Under the pieces are notes generated by a model. The model made no database searches. It was not told the origin of the DNA and saw nothing but the letters and a program-made list of their open reading frames with translations. Below are positions 1 to 10,699 of a DNA stretch of 64,000 nucleotides, in pieces. The number at the start of each line of letters is the position of its first letter. Within the stretch, counting starts at the first letter, position 1. The stretch is taken from positions 890,767 to 954,766 of the forward strand of contig VZSE01013367.1 in the NCBI GenBank assembly GCA_013398275.1. The letters are read 5' to 3'. Made by a program: the position numbers and the translations under genes. Source of the DNA: Promerops cafer. Its lineage: Eukaryota; Chordata; Aves; Passeriformes; Nectariniidae.

Positions 1-1704
1 ATAGCATGCTTTGCATTTGCTGAAGCAGTTAGAAGACATTCAATTCTTGAACAAAAGAATAAAGCTAGAAATTAATGTGTAGAAAGCCATTAATTGACTG
101 CAAAGCTAGATGAATATTTGTAGCAGAAGTACATGCTCATGTCAGTCTCAAGCATCTGAAGGCTTTAGTGCTGCCTTGAACTCGTCCCTTGGACACTTCA
201 GGCAATACTTCTTCCAATTTAGCTGAAAGATACTAGGACAAGCAGAAACTACTTACTGCCTATTCCCTGAGCACTGAGAGCTTAGATGTGAACACCAGGT
301 GTTAAGTCAGCACTAGAATCAGTCTCCAGTCAGGGAGTGCTGTTTGAAAGTAGCTCTGGATGCCTCTTTTTACAGGGAAACTGGATAATACTAGAGACCA
401 TACTGGAAACCCCTTGATTTACAAGGCTGAATAATGAGAGACCACAAAATGCATCACTCCAAAGAACTGCAGGCACAGAATAAAACTATTTTGTGAGCAT
501 ATTGTTCTTCTTAGAAGCGCACTCTAACGTACAGCCAAGTCAACTCATCATGCTGGACATCTAAAACTCTGCATCTTCATCACTGTATAAAGGCCATTTA
601 TACTTAAAGGATGAACAATCTGTACAGCATTCTCACCTTTCAGCATGTAAGTTAGTATCAAATTCCAAATTAATCCATTACAAAGCTTGGCCGTGCATTC
701 ATCCTCCCATATATATATACCACAATAAGCAAATACAGCCAAGGACTGAGAACCATGAATTGTTTCATCTCAAGCTCTCCTACCAACTCATTGTATGACC
801 CTGAGCCAATCTCTTTCTCTTTTGATAGCTTGGATAAACAATCCTCACAAGCTGCAGGTGTGAGGACTGAGTAACCGCTTCATAAGGGTTTTAGTATCCT
901 CAGAGGAAAGGTGCCTGAGAAAGGAAAAAGCATTGACAAGAATCCAGGTCATATTAACAGTTCTTTAAGCATCCTGTTGCACTGACAGCTCTTTAGTTCC
1001 TTAAAGATAACCATCACTGCCAGTGCTTTAAATAAACAAACTTTCAGGGATTTCACCCTCTTCACTATCCCTTTTACACTGCAGGGCTGAACACAAACTA
1101 GACTCCTATGCAGGCCTTTCTGCAGGTCCGGTAAGCACTGATTAATGACCTCCACTTGCAAAGGAGGCTACTTACCTTAACCATGAAATAATGAATGCTA
1201 TTGATCCAACAAGCTAGTGCTATAGAGTGTTATTGATCACCCAATCTTTGGTTAAAATGGTCCTCATTTAGCAATTTCACTGTCGCAAACACCTGGAGCA
1301 AAGCATGCTTATAATTAAATACTTTGGGGGAGTTAAACAGAGAGGTGATGGACAGAGATCTCAGGTTTCCCCCATTTATTCTTTTGCCTGAGCTATTGTT
1401 TGTGTCAGGAGGGATATTGATTTTCTATAAAAATAAGAAAACAAGAGGCACCAAGGGGCTGCAGAAGGTCAGGCTGGGCTAGAGAAGGAGGGGAAGCGGA
1501 ACACTCTGTCTTTGTCACTTGCCTTCCAAGAGAGAGGAATTTTTTTTTTTTAATGGAGACACTGGCCTCCAATTCATCAGCTTAGCCAGACTCATGAATG
1601 CAACTGCAGACTGTCATCAAAGCAACTTCCTTCCAAAGGGTAAAGCAACTTAACTGCACATTCAGGATGAGCGATGGTCACATTCTCAGGCCAGAACATT
1701 GTAC

Positions 1705-2263
1705 TGGTTTTGGCTGGCACAGAGTTAAATTTTTCTCATAGCAGCACTTCAGTTCTATGTTTTGGATTTGTGACCAGTGTTGACAGGGACGTTTTAGTTA
1801 TTGCTGAGCAGCACTTACACAGTGCCAAGGCTGTCTCACACCGCCCTGCCAGTGAGCAGGCTGGGGGTGCACAAGATGGGAGGGTACACAGGCTGGACAA
1901 TTGACCCTGACTGACCACAGTGATATCCTACATCATATAATGTCATGCTTAGCAATAAAAACTGGAAGAAGAATGAAGCCAGGGACATTTGGAGTGGTGG
2001 TGTTTGTGTTCCCAAATAATGTTACAAATGATGGAGTTCTGCATTCCTGGAGATGGGTGAACACCTGCCTGCTGATAGGAAGTAGTGAATTCCTTATTTT
2101 GCTTTGCTTGCACAGATAGCTTTTGCTTTACCTACTAAACCAACTTCACCTAAAGCTGAGTGTTTTCTCACTTTTACTCTTCCACTTTTCTCCCTCATCC
2201 CTGCAGGGGAGTGAGCAGGCAGCTTTATGGAGCTGAGCTGCCTATCCAGGTTAAACCACAACA
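1705..2263 (+). mobile_element. Solo LTR of an avian endogenous retrovirus (ERVL-like)
   Basis: The segment starts with TGGTTTTGGCTGGCACAGAG and ends with TTAAACCACAACA, the TG...CA ends of an LTR family I know as common in bird genomes. Internal landmarks of that family occur in order: 'gttttagttattgctgagcag' near 1791, 'caggctgggggtgcacaaga' near 1858, a TATA-box-like region (agcaataaaa) near 1950, 'gatggagttctgcattcctgg' near 2031, and 'ttccttattttgctttgctt' near 2091. The flanks show only a weak candidate target-site duplication (tgtac before, aatac after), which fits an old insertion. No gag, pol or env sequence adjoins it, so it is a solo LTR left by recombination. It lies antisense to the host gene GPATCH2L. 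The family name is not certain; the LTR identity is. Confidence 0.85.
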
Positions 2264-4559
2264 AATACATCAGCATTAAGCCAGTGAAATCTCACAGCAT
2301 TGGTGGGTCAGTAGAATCCCAGGTTTGAAAAGGTCACAGTAAGAGTTTTGGTACTTGAAAACAGAGGAGACCAACTGCATATCTTTCACATGTAAACACA
2401 CTACTCAAAGTGATTTTTAGACAGCTCTTGTACTATGGTTTGTTCTGCCCTCAAACCAAACCCAAACCATTCTGAAGTACTCAGCTTAGACCAACAAGAC
2501 AAAAAACTTCAGCACTCAATATATAATTTGCCTTTGTTTTATTATGGCTGCAGGAAATCTCAAGACGTTTAGGGACAGAAAAGCATGTTACTTCTAACAG
2601 TCTTAGCAGCTAATTGTCACCTTTGTACAAATATACAAATGACTGCCTAAACTAAAACCACTTGTTTCCTTTGTTGTTTCCACAATTATTTATAGATCGG
2701 GCATTGGGTCATGTCATTACCCAATTCAAAACCATCACCGTTTCCTTATCATGTTCCTGCACATCCATCCTTCTCTCAATTTATGTTCACCTTTTGCCAT
2801 GTTTGGCAAACAATTTCAAAGATTCCATTACATGCACACTTGAATCACAATACTGCAGCTCATTTTCCTCCAGGAAAGGACTTGGCATAGTCCCACAAGC
2901 AAACTAGAAAAAAACCCATTTCCTCATTAAGAGCCCATATCCAAGACTTTCTCAGTTGAATGGGAGTTTATCAACTGAATAAACAGGTCTTTGACCTGAC
3001 TTAGGGCAAGAAGCCTTCTAGAAAGCAGAGAAAATACTGGATATTTCAGCATTTATAGATTCACTCCTGCATAATAAACCAAAGCAATTGTCAGTGTAGG
3101 GGAGGAAAAAGAAGGTTAAAAAAAAACCTCATTCTGAATACAGATCTTAGTTTGCCTGAAAACCCATTTTGTTTTGTCACGTTCCCTTACTGTTAGAGGA
3201 GTGAACAGTAGTGGAACCAGTTCAGTATGAAAGTTTTGTAAATCACCAGATCACCACAGATTGCTTCCAAGTCCTACAAGCAGCATCAGTCACCTTTCGT
3301 CCCATCAGCTTGTGATGACAACCACACCATTTGCTCTCCCAGGCATCCAATTTTCTTCTCCCTTCCTCAGGATATGCCCTTGTCATACATCTGTGAAAAG
3401 TACTTCTCTTACTGTACCAGAAAAAACAGCTAGAGCACAGTGGGAGTGAGGCAAACACAGCCGGTTTCACTGTGCTGCTAGCAGCAAAGTGCTATATTTA
3501 GAGCAGGGGAGACCAAAGCATGATCCTCCACTGCTGTGAGGGATACTCCGCAGTGAAGAGGGCTGTACGTATTCCTCCCTCCAACTGTGGCCCTCCCTAG
3601 TGAGTCACAGCACAGATCACACATGTGGTGTTGGAGAGGTCAAATATTCCAAGCACTAGCTTTCCAGAGAGAATCCCAAGGATTTGGCAGCAGATGGTAA
3701 GTGTCATTTGATGCATACACTTGCACAATAATTAGTCTGAGAGCAAGGGACAACTGAGACAGAACAAAGCCATCTCCCAGCATGGTCTTCAAGTAACAGT
3801 CTGGACATAGCTCTTTATTTACTCTTTCCAAGGCTGGCACAAATAAAGGCTGGATGAAAGCCTGCTGGTTTAAGTTCAAGTTTGACATGATGGAACAGAC
3901 TGACTGGTGTTAAAAAAACAAACTCGGGGAACACTGTCCATCACTGCCGCATCTAGTAAGAGTATCTTTCAGTCCATCACCACTGACACGCACTATTCAG
4001 GAGCAACTCAGCACACTTCTTTTCCTGGACTACTAGCAAACAGCTCTGAGAAGATAAAACTACTCCAATAACTACTAACAAAAAGTTTCCATGCACAAGT
4101 TTCTTGTAAAGCCCCACTTTGCACCCACTTTTTGGCAGCAACGGCCACTCTTAAAAGTGACCACACTGTAAGAGTTACATGCTACAAATCACAATGGACC
4201 CAGTAAAAATGCAATAGTGGTTCCCTGGACCACATTGAGGACTTACTATAACCAAAGCTTTTCACAAGGTCCCAGTAAACAACACTGAGAAGTTTGCAAT
4301 TCCAGCTATCATCCACAAAGCTGAAAAAATGAAGTGCCACCTGTCCACTCTGACAAACCACAGGAGCTAGACTGTCACAACACTTAATTGAACCTCAACA
4401 TATGAACAATCATACTGTATCAATGAGTTAGACTTTCCAAATTTACTCTCCTCTGATAGTGACTATTACAGTGCTTGTGCAAAGAACATGCGAACATGAC
4501 AAATGCAGACTTCTCTGTCTGTTCCTCTAGCTTCTATAAGTCAGCAGTTTAAGGACCTC

Positions 4560-5130
4560 CCGAGTGGGATCTTTCATTTGAGCTGTAATGTTTAACAGCT
4601 CCTGATATATCTAAGCTCCACATCTCCCTTTTGAACATATTTAAATTTTGATCTCTAAAATGTCCTGCAGTAGAGAGTTCCAGACCTCATGTTTCATTAA
4701 AAAGAATATTTTTTGTTTGTTTGTTTTAAATGTCTCCTCAATGTCTGCTGTTCTTACGCAATGATAACTAGAAAATTAGCAATCACATTTGCTTTTTGTA
4801 TGCCATTCATTAAGAAATTTCCTCCATTTGATTCTTAGCAGCTGCCTCTTTTCTAACATGAAAAATCTCTTCGGACAGAAACAGTTTTATGATCCCAAAC
4901 CTTCAACAGAGAGAATAAAAGTCACACTTGGGGAAAAAAATTCCCAAGGGCAACACAAATTTAGACCATGACATTTGCATGTCTCACTTTAATCCCTTGT
5001 ATGTCATTGCACCACAAATTCATCAAAGTTCTCCAAAACTGGACACCAAGACATCAAACTCCACTGTTTGCACAGGCTTATCCTGTAAGTAACATAAGTT
5101 CCCCTCAACTTCTTCATCATCTCACCACAT
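4560..5130 (-). mobile_element. Decayed CR1-type retroposon fragment (antisense copy)
   Basis: Read on the plus strand, the text follows the antisense of CR1 elements, though with heavy divergence. It includes 'gagttccagacctcatg' near 4675, 'ttttgtttgtttgttttaaatg' near 4710, and 'ttctccaaaactggacacca' near 5031. The last corresponds to the widespread antisense-CR1 phrase about an exposed, truncated 3' end. The boundaries are approximate because divergence is high and no 3' microsatellite tail or target duplication is visible. No open reading frame of reverse transcriptase survives. The element lies inside a GPATCH2L intron, with its sense strand parallel to the gene. It could also be another ancient LINE of the CR1/L3 group. 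Confidence 0.5.
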
Positions 5131-5667
5131 TCTCCCCATAGCTAGGCTTTGACGATCAGATCAAGAGCAGAAATGTAAAACTGTAAGCAAGGTTAGACTG
5201 AGGTTCACACAGTACCTGCACAGAGGGCTAGCAGTAATGATGGGAGATCCAATCTATTATCTACTACTACTTATAGTAAATACTGAAAACAAGAAACTGA
5301 GATCAGTTTGTATCAATCACGCACCACAAGTGCCAGCTGTGGGTTTACTCACCAAACCATAGGCCACAAGCACGCCACATTGTAGCTGCAAGGCCACTGA
5401 CATTTCAGAGGACTCCTTGTGTAACAGGAGCCAGAAACCTACCAGCTTGACAACTTTTCAAGGAAGCATTCTGGGTCACCATACAGTACTGACAGGAAAG
5501 ACTTGGAAAAAAAATACAGTTCAGAAACAGCTGAGATATTTCTCATCTTCAAAAAGAGAGCAGCACTGAATAATTTTAAGAACTTCAAAAAGCAAGGCAC
5601 GGCATTTATAAGCAGCTGCAAGCAAGGCAGCCATCTGACTAGCACAGGGAAGAAACCAAGATCTCAC

Positions 5668-6326
5668 CATTCCGACATGTTTTCATCTGAACCCTGTTTC
5701 TGATCATCAGCTTCACACTCCATCCGCTCCTTCCTTCCCCCGTTGCTGAGGAAGGGCCTGTTCTCTCCTGACTCGCAAAGGCCATGACTGGATGATGTCC
5801 AAGGGGCATTCTCTTTCCAGCGTGAAAGACGCTGTTTCTTGGCTGACTTGAACCTGCATCCCCTCTCATAGTTCCACTCTGACACCCTGAGCTTTTGCTG
5901 GAGACTGGCAGCCACCTCTGATGTCACACGTTTGACTTTCCGTCGGCGCCTGAGAGGTCGACAGGGTGCATTCTCTGTAAAGGAGTCTGACTCATGCCAC
6001 AAGTGCTGCTTGCTCCTCAGGGTGGCACTAAGAGCTGGATGTCGTTTGACCACTGCCATGTCATCAGAGTCACTGAAATTAGCTGTCAGCACCTCACGGC
6101 AATCCCTGACAGCTTCGTCCAAGCTGGACTCTGAGGCCTCGCTGTAGCAGCAGGCATGTTCTGCCTGATGCGTGAAGTCTGAGCGTCTTTTACGGCCCCG
6201 TCTCTTGCGAAGCTGACGCCGCTGCTGCCGTGGGCTTAGGGCCATCTCTTCCCATAGCTCATCCAGTTTGTTTTGCTCTGAAGTCTGCTCTAAAGCTGAG
6301 GCCAAGTCATGCACCAGTTCATCCAT
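5668..6326 (-). CDS. GPATCH2L: GPATCH2L first coding exon (N-terminal 219 residues)
   Basis: This encodes the N-terminal part of G-patch domain containing 2-like, recognised by close similarity to the vertebrate protein. It begins MDELVHDLASALEQTSEQ. A strongly basic block at residues 33-48 (RQQRRQLRKRRGRKRR) and another at 124-133 (PLRRRRKVKR) look like nuclear localisation signals. An acidic, Ser-rich stretch (SDSDD, 85-89) lies between them. The start is the ATG at 6326-6324, because known orthologues start there; an in-frame TTG two codons upstream is not a plausible start. The exon ends at 5668 with two bases of a codon left over, followed by a GTGAG donor. Known orthologues continue with Cys across that junction. 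The protein is poorly characterised. The family name comes from its paralogue GPATCH2, which carries an RNA-helicase-binding G-patch; no such domain is visible in this exon. Confidence 0.97.
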
Positions 6327-6338
6327 TGGCAATGCCTA
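6327..6338 (-). other. GPATCH2L: 5'UTR start of the coding exon, tandem splice acceptor
   Basis: Upstream of the ATG the minus strand reads TTTTTAGTAGGCATTGCCA. Both AGs can serve as acceptors (exon start at 6338 or 6335), so this is a NAGNAG-type tandem acceptor in the 5'UTR. The choice changes the leader by three bases and does not affect the protein. Confidence 0.7.
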
Positions 6339-7251
6339 CTAAAAATGACAACAAACAATTAGCATCAGACATAAATACTGCTACCAACACATCACTGGAC
6401 TGTAGTATGCTATACCCTTTGTAACATTAGCAGAGTTAGACACTTACTTTGAATTTACCTGGGAAGACCCAATGCAGGACAACTGCCACGTCCTGGGCTA
6501 ACACTCGCTTCTTCTTTTTGCAAGGGTTAAATCCCTCTTCTAGCCATGGTGGCACAGATCTCTCTCTACTGCAGAAGCTGGGTTGAGTGCCCTGTGTCTA
6601 AAAAGGCCTTAAGGTTCATCTTTTGTGTTGAAGCAGCATGCTCAATTCCACATCCCAAATGGAATGGAAGCCTGCAACTAGTTTTTGCTACCTGGCAGCA
6701 GTAAAGCCACAGAGAAGGGTCAGCCTGCTTGACAAACAAACAGGTTGAGTCTTCCAAAAAGTAGACAAGCAGCAAAGCTGGGAGTAAAACAGATGGTAAA
6801 ACAGGTAGTTTGCAAGTCAGCATCACTTCAGCAGCAAAGCAAGGCGCGCGGGACCCTGGGCTCCTTAGAATAGCGTGTAGGAGACCAAGCCCCAACTCCT
6901 ACTGCCGAAAAATACCACCCCTACACCTCAGGGCTGTCACTGTGCCAATCCCAAAGTCCTGGCCAAATCCCTCACCTCACAACACCCCTCTCCCTGCCCG
7001 TGCCTTGCAGGCGTGAGATTTCTCTCCCCACCGAGCTCAGAAACACCCGCACCCCCAGCCCGGTGAACTACCCACTGTCGCAGGCCGCCTCCCTTAGTCC
7101 TCAGCGACTCGGCCGCACTGACTCCCTCCTCTGAGGAGACGCCGCTGCTTCTGCCCGACACGCCCCAGCTTCACCGGGAAAAGCCGGGAAAACTGCCCTC
7201 ATCGCCCCGGACGCGCAGCCTCCTGCCAGGCCGCCCCGCGACCCCGCTCAC
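6339..7251 (-). other. GPATCH2L: GPATCH2L intron 1 (between the 5'UTR exon and coding exon)
   Basis: This interval of about 0.9 kb is flanked by a GTGAGC donor (7251-7246 on the minus strand) and the tandem TAG acceptor at 6341-6336. The part above about 6830 is CpG-rich and continues the promoter island. The part below is ordinary AT-rich intron. The assignment rests on splice signals plus the known non-coding first exon of the gene; no transcript evidence is available here. Confidence 0.6.
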
Positions 7252-7390
7252 CGGCCAGCGCCCCGCTCCGCCAGCCTCTCGTCAGCGCCGCTTCCGGCCT
7301 CCCCGGGCCANTGGTGCCGCCAGTGGAGCCATTACGGATCCCTTACCTGCTAGCGGGGCAGCCTTTGCCATATACGTAACCTTTAGCTGC
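6830..7390 (-). promoter_or_regulatory. GPATCH2L: CpG-island promoter of GPATCH2L
   Basis: CpG density rises sharply here and peaks at about 7060-7320, in a window otherwise poor in CpG. The minus strand carries an ETS/GABPA-type core CCGGAAG at 7297-7291. No TATA box is obvious, as is usual for a housekeeping-type promoter. The island sits directly upstream of the first coding exon and ends where the G/T-rich tract begins on the far side. One undetermined base (n) occurs at 7311, inside the likely transcription-start region. The exact start site cannot be read from sequence. Confidence 0.85.
7252..7335 (-). other. GPATCH2L: Probable non-coding first exon of GPATCH2L
   Basis: On the minus strand the sequence ending GCGCTGGCCGG at 7252 is followed by a good donor (GTGAGCGGGG). 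It lies in the core of the CpG island, about 0.9 kb upstream of the coding exon. The 5' limit given is a guess. A second strong donor (AGCAG followed by GTAAG, exon end at 7347) lies slightly further upstream and could serve an alternative first exon. Confidence 0.5.
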
Positions 7391-7654
7391 TTGGTTGTGG
7401 TATTTTATTTTTAATGGACAACAAATAAACTTGGTACCCAAACTCGTCCATTTCGTTGCTGCCACGCTAGTTGTGTGCATCCCAAATTAAACTTCTCAGT
7501 GCTACTCCCCTCTCCTTAAGGCTTGCATCTCTGTTCCCATCATGCCAATTTACACATCACCATCAGCCATCAGAATAAAGCTGGTGTGAACCTGCAACCA
7601 TCCAGTTTTGCGCAATACTCCGTTTATTTCTCCGCTTTCATGATGCTTCTTCAG

Positions 7655-7880
7655 GGGGTTTTGTGTGGGGATTTTTCATCGTCGTTTTGTTTTCGGGGGG
7701 GGGAGTAATTTTTGCTCTTTTTTTGTTTGGGTGTTTTTTGAGGTTTGTTGTTTGTTTGTTTGTTTGTTTGGGAGTGTTGTTCGTTTGGTTTTTGTTTGGT
7801 TTTGGGTGGGGTTTGGGAGTGATTTTTTTTGTTTGGGTTTGGTCTGGTTTGGTTTTTTGGTTTGTTTTTTTTTTTTTCAG
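7655..7880 (+). repeat. Strand-asymmetric G/T-rich low-complexity tract
   Basis: For about 200 bases the plus strand is almost entirely G and T, with scattered TTTG and GGTTTT units, a run of nine or more G near 7695, five tandem TTTG units near 7745-7770, and a T run near 7865. The minus strand is correspondingly A/C-rich. The open frames that cross it on both strands (7638-7997 minus; 7663-8031 plus) are low-complexity artefacts: poly-Lys/Thr/Pro one way and poly-Phe/Val/Gly the other. It lies about 300 bases upstream of the GPATCH2L CpG island. Confidence 0.9.
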
Positions 7881-10070
7881 AAGGGTGTTTGGGATTTTCT
7901 TAGCTGACATAGCTGCACTCACATTCAAGCCAATACTGGTTCGTTTTTCATGTAATGTTTTACAGTGCAGCATACCGAAAGTTTTGCCAGAGTCCACACC
8001 TATATTATGTGTGAGGTATTCTCTTCACTAATTTTGTAATTTAAATCAAAAGAAAGTAATCAAATTTATTTCTATGGGATTTTTTCTCTATAAATATATA
8101 CTGCTGCCTATTGCTCATAGATCTCTTATCCTTTGTATTCTCTACTTTTTTCCTCCATTTCAGTTTATTCCATCACAAAGTTACTCTGAAAGGGTGATAT
8201 TTGCCAAGACCACTGCTGCCTCCCTGCTTCCACCACAAAAGACCTGCACTGTGTGTGCTCTTCCTCAGTCCTCTGGCACCCTCCCTAGTTTGTCACGATA
8301 CTTCAAAAATAACAGAATCCTTGAGTTTGCCATTGATTCCTACACCCCAGTAGGACAAGCTTCATTTAGCTTTGCTGAACTTTCTTCATGCTGTTTATCT
8401 AACCAGTCCATTATGCCAGTCTGAGCTGTCATGTTAACATTTTCATTTCCTTGTAGTTCTCTATTATTTCATTGGAAAAAATACTAAAAGAAGAAAAGCA
8501 GTCATTGGGTAGATTTTTTTTATCCCATTCCCAATAGCTGACTTGATTAAAGTTACTTTATGTGCACCAATTGGCCTGTTAAATTCTGTCCTTTTGGTTT
8601 TTTAACCCTTTCTGGGGCAGTAACTCACCTTACTTGCTGGCAGCATTTTGTTTTCCCTGCCAGTTTCCTATTTCCAATACAGGGGTTTTCTTTTTACTCT
8701 CAGATCTGAGAGAAAATCCCTTCTAAAATCTAATCCTGTTTCACCGCTGCAATCCTTTTTCATGCTTCAGGATATAAAACAGCTACAAAATGTCTGGGTT
8801 AGAGAGAAACTCCCCTGATGGGAAGGTTATTCTGTAAACATCACTTCAGAGCTTCTTACCCCTTCATTTCAAGCACTCTATGCTGGCTGCCATTCCAGGC
8901 AGGATAACAAACCAGACAAACAATGGTGTACAAGAAATCCTGTATTCAGATGTCCTGGGGAGATGGCAGCAGATGCCCACTCTAATTTCTCTTATTTTCC
9001 CCTCATTTCCCAAATAGTCCTCTGCTGTTTCTGTAGGTCAACAAAATGTTTTGCAAGGGTATAAATTTTACTTCACATGTCCATTATTTTTTTCCACATT
9101 CAAAACTCAAACCCAAATTTCTGCAGATGTTGTCAGCATTTGGCCTGAGTAAAGACAACATACTGGCACACAGGGTTGGTTTTATGTGAGAGAGATAGGA
9201 CAAAAGCAAGAGACAGGATGAAAGTGCTCTTGCAACTGCAAGGGTCCCAAGAACTAAAAGGGTGCCACAAAGGAGCGCTGATGTATATGGGGGAAAATCA
9301 GAAAATTTGGAATAGGAGTTCAAGAAATATAATGAGGCAGTTGGGATAATCTGGCTTTGAGCAGTTTATGGTATTCTGTCCAGCCTTACAAGGTTCACGC
9401 TGACATGGGTCAGCAAAAGTTAATTTTGAGTCCTTGCCTGCATTCAACTTCATCCCACATCCCTGGGAAATTGTTTACTCTCTGTGCACTTTGTAGGTTG
9501 CCTGAACGGGAACTGTCACAACTTCTCAGCACTAGTTTTGCTCATTAAATGCCCCAGGGATACAAAATGTTCAGCACTCTTATCCCACATGGATTGTTAT
9601 CCATCACTGGGCTTTGTAAGGATGGGGTTTTTTCCTGCCCAGAGGCTGCGGTCACCTGTGCTGAACTGCTGCTGGGCCTGGAGGCAGGAGAGGGTGTGTT
9701 AGTGGTGAGGGACATTTCTGAGGCAAGCAGGAGAGGAAGCTTGGCTGGATGCTCTCTGCTTGTCGTGGCAGTGCCTTGGCCCAGCTCCCTCCCTGGTGGG
9801 CAGCAGGAGCCATACAGCCCAGTAGGATGGGGAGAGCAGCAGGGTCATTGCTCTGCCCCAGCAAATGCTCTGCCTAGTCCCATGGCACTTTTCAGCAAAA
9901 CCTTCCAGGGGTTAAAAGGAAAAAGAGAGACAGAAAGGGGACAAGAGACAAAGGGAGGAATAAAGTCAAAAAATGTGCCGTGAAGCTTCTTGCAGCAAAA
10001 TGCGGAGAAAGTCATTTCCAACTTCTTTCATCTCAGAGATGAAGCCACTAAATAAAAGGGCAGCGCAGAA
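7881..10070. other. Intergenic, no feature recognised
   Basis: This is AT-rich intergenic sequence upstream of GPATCH2L. Open frames here (8074-8424 plus, 9549-9983 plus, 9084-9323 minus) show no recognisable domain and no exon-like context. Old degraded repeats are possible but cannot be identified by eye. Confidence 0.6.
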
Positions 10071-10079
10071 CACAAGGGC

Positions 10080-10620
10080 TTTTAATCTGTCTCATCTCCT
10101 TCATAATAACTGCAAATTTTCCCTGGGCTCCTGGGAGTGAGCCTCTTTCCTCTGTCTTTGCCTTATCTCCCCCCTCCATATTTCACAGCCGGCTCGGCTC
10201 CCCTCACTCGGCTGCCCCCGGCCTAGTCTCCGAGAGGCCTGTGGGAGCCGCCAGCTCCCAGGGCCTCATTGTTCCCGGCTTGGGAGGAAGCTCAGGGAGG
10301 GAATTGAAGGCAAGTCAAAGGGAAACGGCATCATCGCTGCTTCATTAATGGGAACCTTTCAGCAGAAAACATATCAGAGCGAGGTCTTTTCAGAGGCAGT
10401 AATTAGCAATTTGGAGCCTTCCCCCCTCAGGAGATGCAGCTGCGATCTAACAAGTGGGAGCAGTGCTCGCCTCCTTTTACGCTTCATATTTATTGTTTTT
10501 CATTTTCTCCATCTTCCTTCCATTGTCCAGCCTCCTCCTCATGGCCAGATAAGGGCCCTTTATTAATCACTCTCTTTTAATTCTTCATTAATGATAATAA
10601 CTTTCTCTGGTGTGCGAAGA
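10080..10620. promoter_or_regulatory. Candidate conserved regulatory element
   Basis: A CpG-containing core at about 10190-10290 is flanked by clusters of homeodomain-type TAAT cores: GTAATTAGC near 10399, TTCATTAATG near 10341, and TTTATTAATC plus TTCATTAATGATAATAAC at 10559-10601. A GATAAGG box lies near 10546. Such mixed GC and TAAT-rich blocks in a gene desert are typical of vertebrate developmental enhancers. This is inferred from composition and motifs only; conservation was not tested. Confidence 0.4.
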
Positions 10621-10663
10621 GGAGTTAATCTTTCCTGGGTATTGAGAAAGGACAGGGCTGAAA

Positions 10664-10692
10664 GGGAGGGAGGGAGGGAGCGAGGGAGGGAG
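10664..10692 (+). repeat. (GGGA)n simple repeat
   Basis: About seven GGGA units are interrupted once by GCGA. It lies immediately next to the candidate regulatory block. Confidence 0.9.
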
Positions 10693-10699
10693 AAGTGCA

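Larger units (their letters stand above)
1..5667 (-). other. GPATCH2L: GPATCH2L intron following the first coding exon (partial)
   Basis: This stretch lies downstream, on the minus strand, of the first GPATCH2L coding exon. It begins at a consensus donor (gtgag, read from 5667 downward) and runs off the left edge. I looked for the next exon, which in the human protein continues with a Ser-rich stretch and an acidic DDEQSDWFYE segment, and did not find it, so the intron exceeds 5.6 kb. Inside it are a solo LTR (1705-2263) and a decayed antisense CR1 copy (about 4560-5130). The remainder is AT-rich sequence with no further recognisable element. Open frames such as those at 3243-3470 and 3640-3888 are short, overlap on both strands and match nothing I recognise. 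Confidence 0.8.

Noticed and set aside
2298..2335. tRNA-Gly-like string (GCATTGGTGGGTCAGT ... CCCAGGTTTGA) just after the LTR
   Set aside because: Only the 5' arm resembles tRNA-Gly. The anticodon arm and acceptor pairing are missing, and the length is wrong. At most it is a decayed fragment.
5932..6424. Plus-strand open frames over the GPATCH2L exon and its upstream side
   Set aside because: They are antisense shadows of a well-supported coding exon and its intron.
9549..9983. 144-codon plus-strand frame
   Set aside because: No recognisable domain, overlapped by other frames, and no splice or promoter context.
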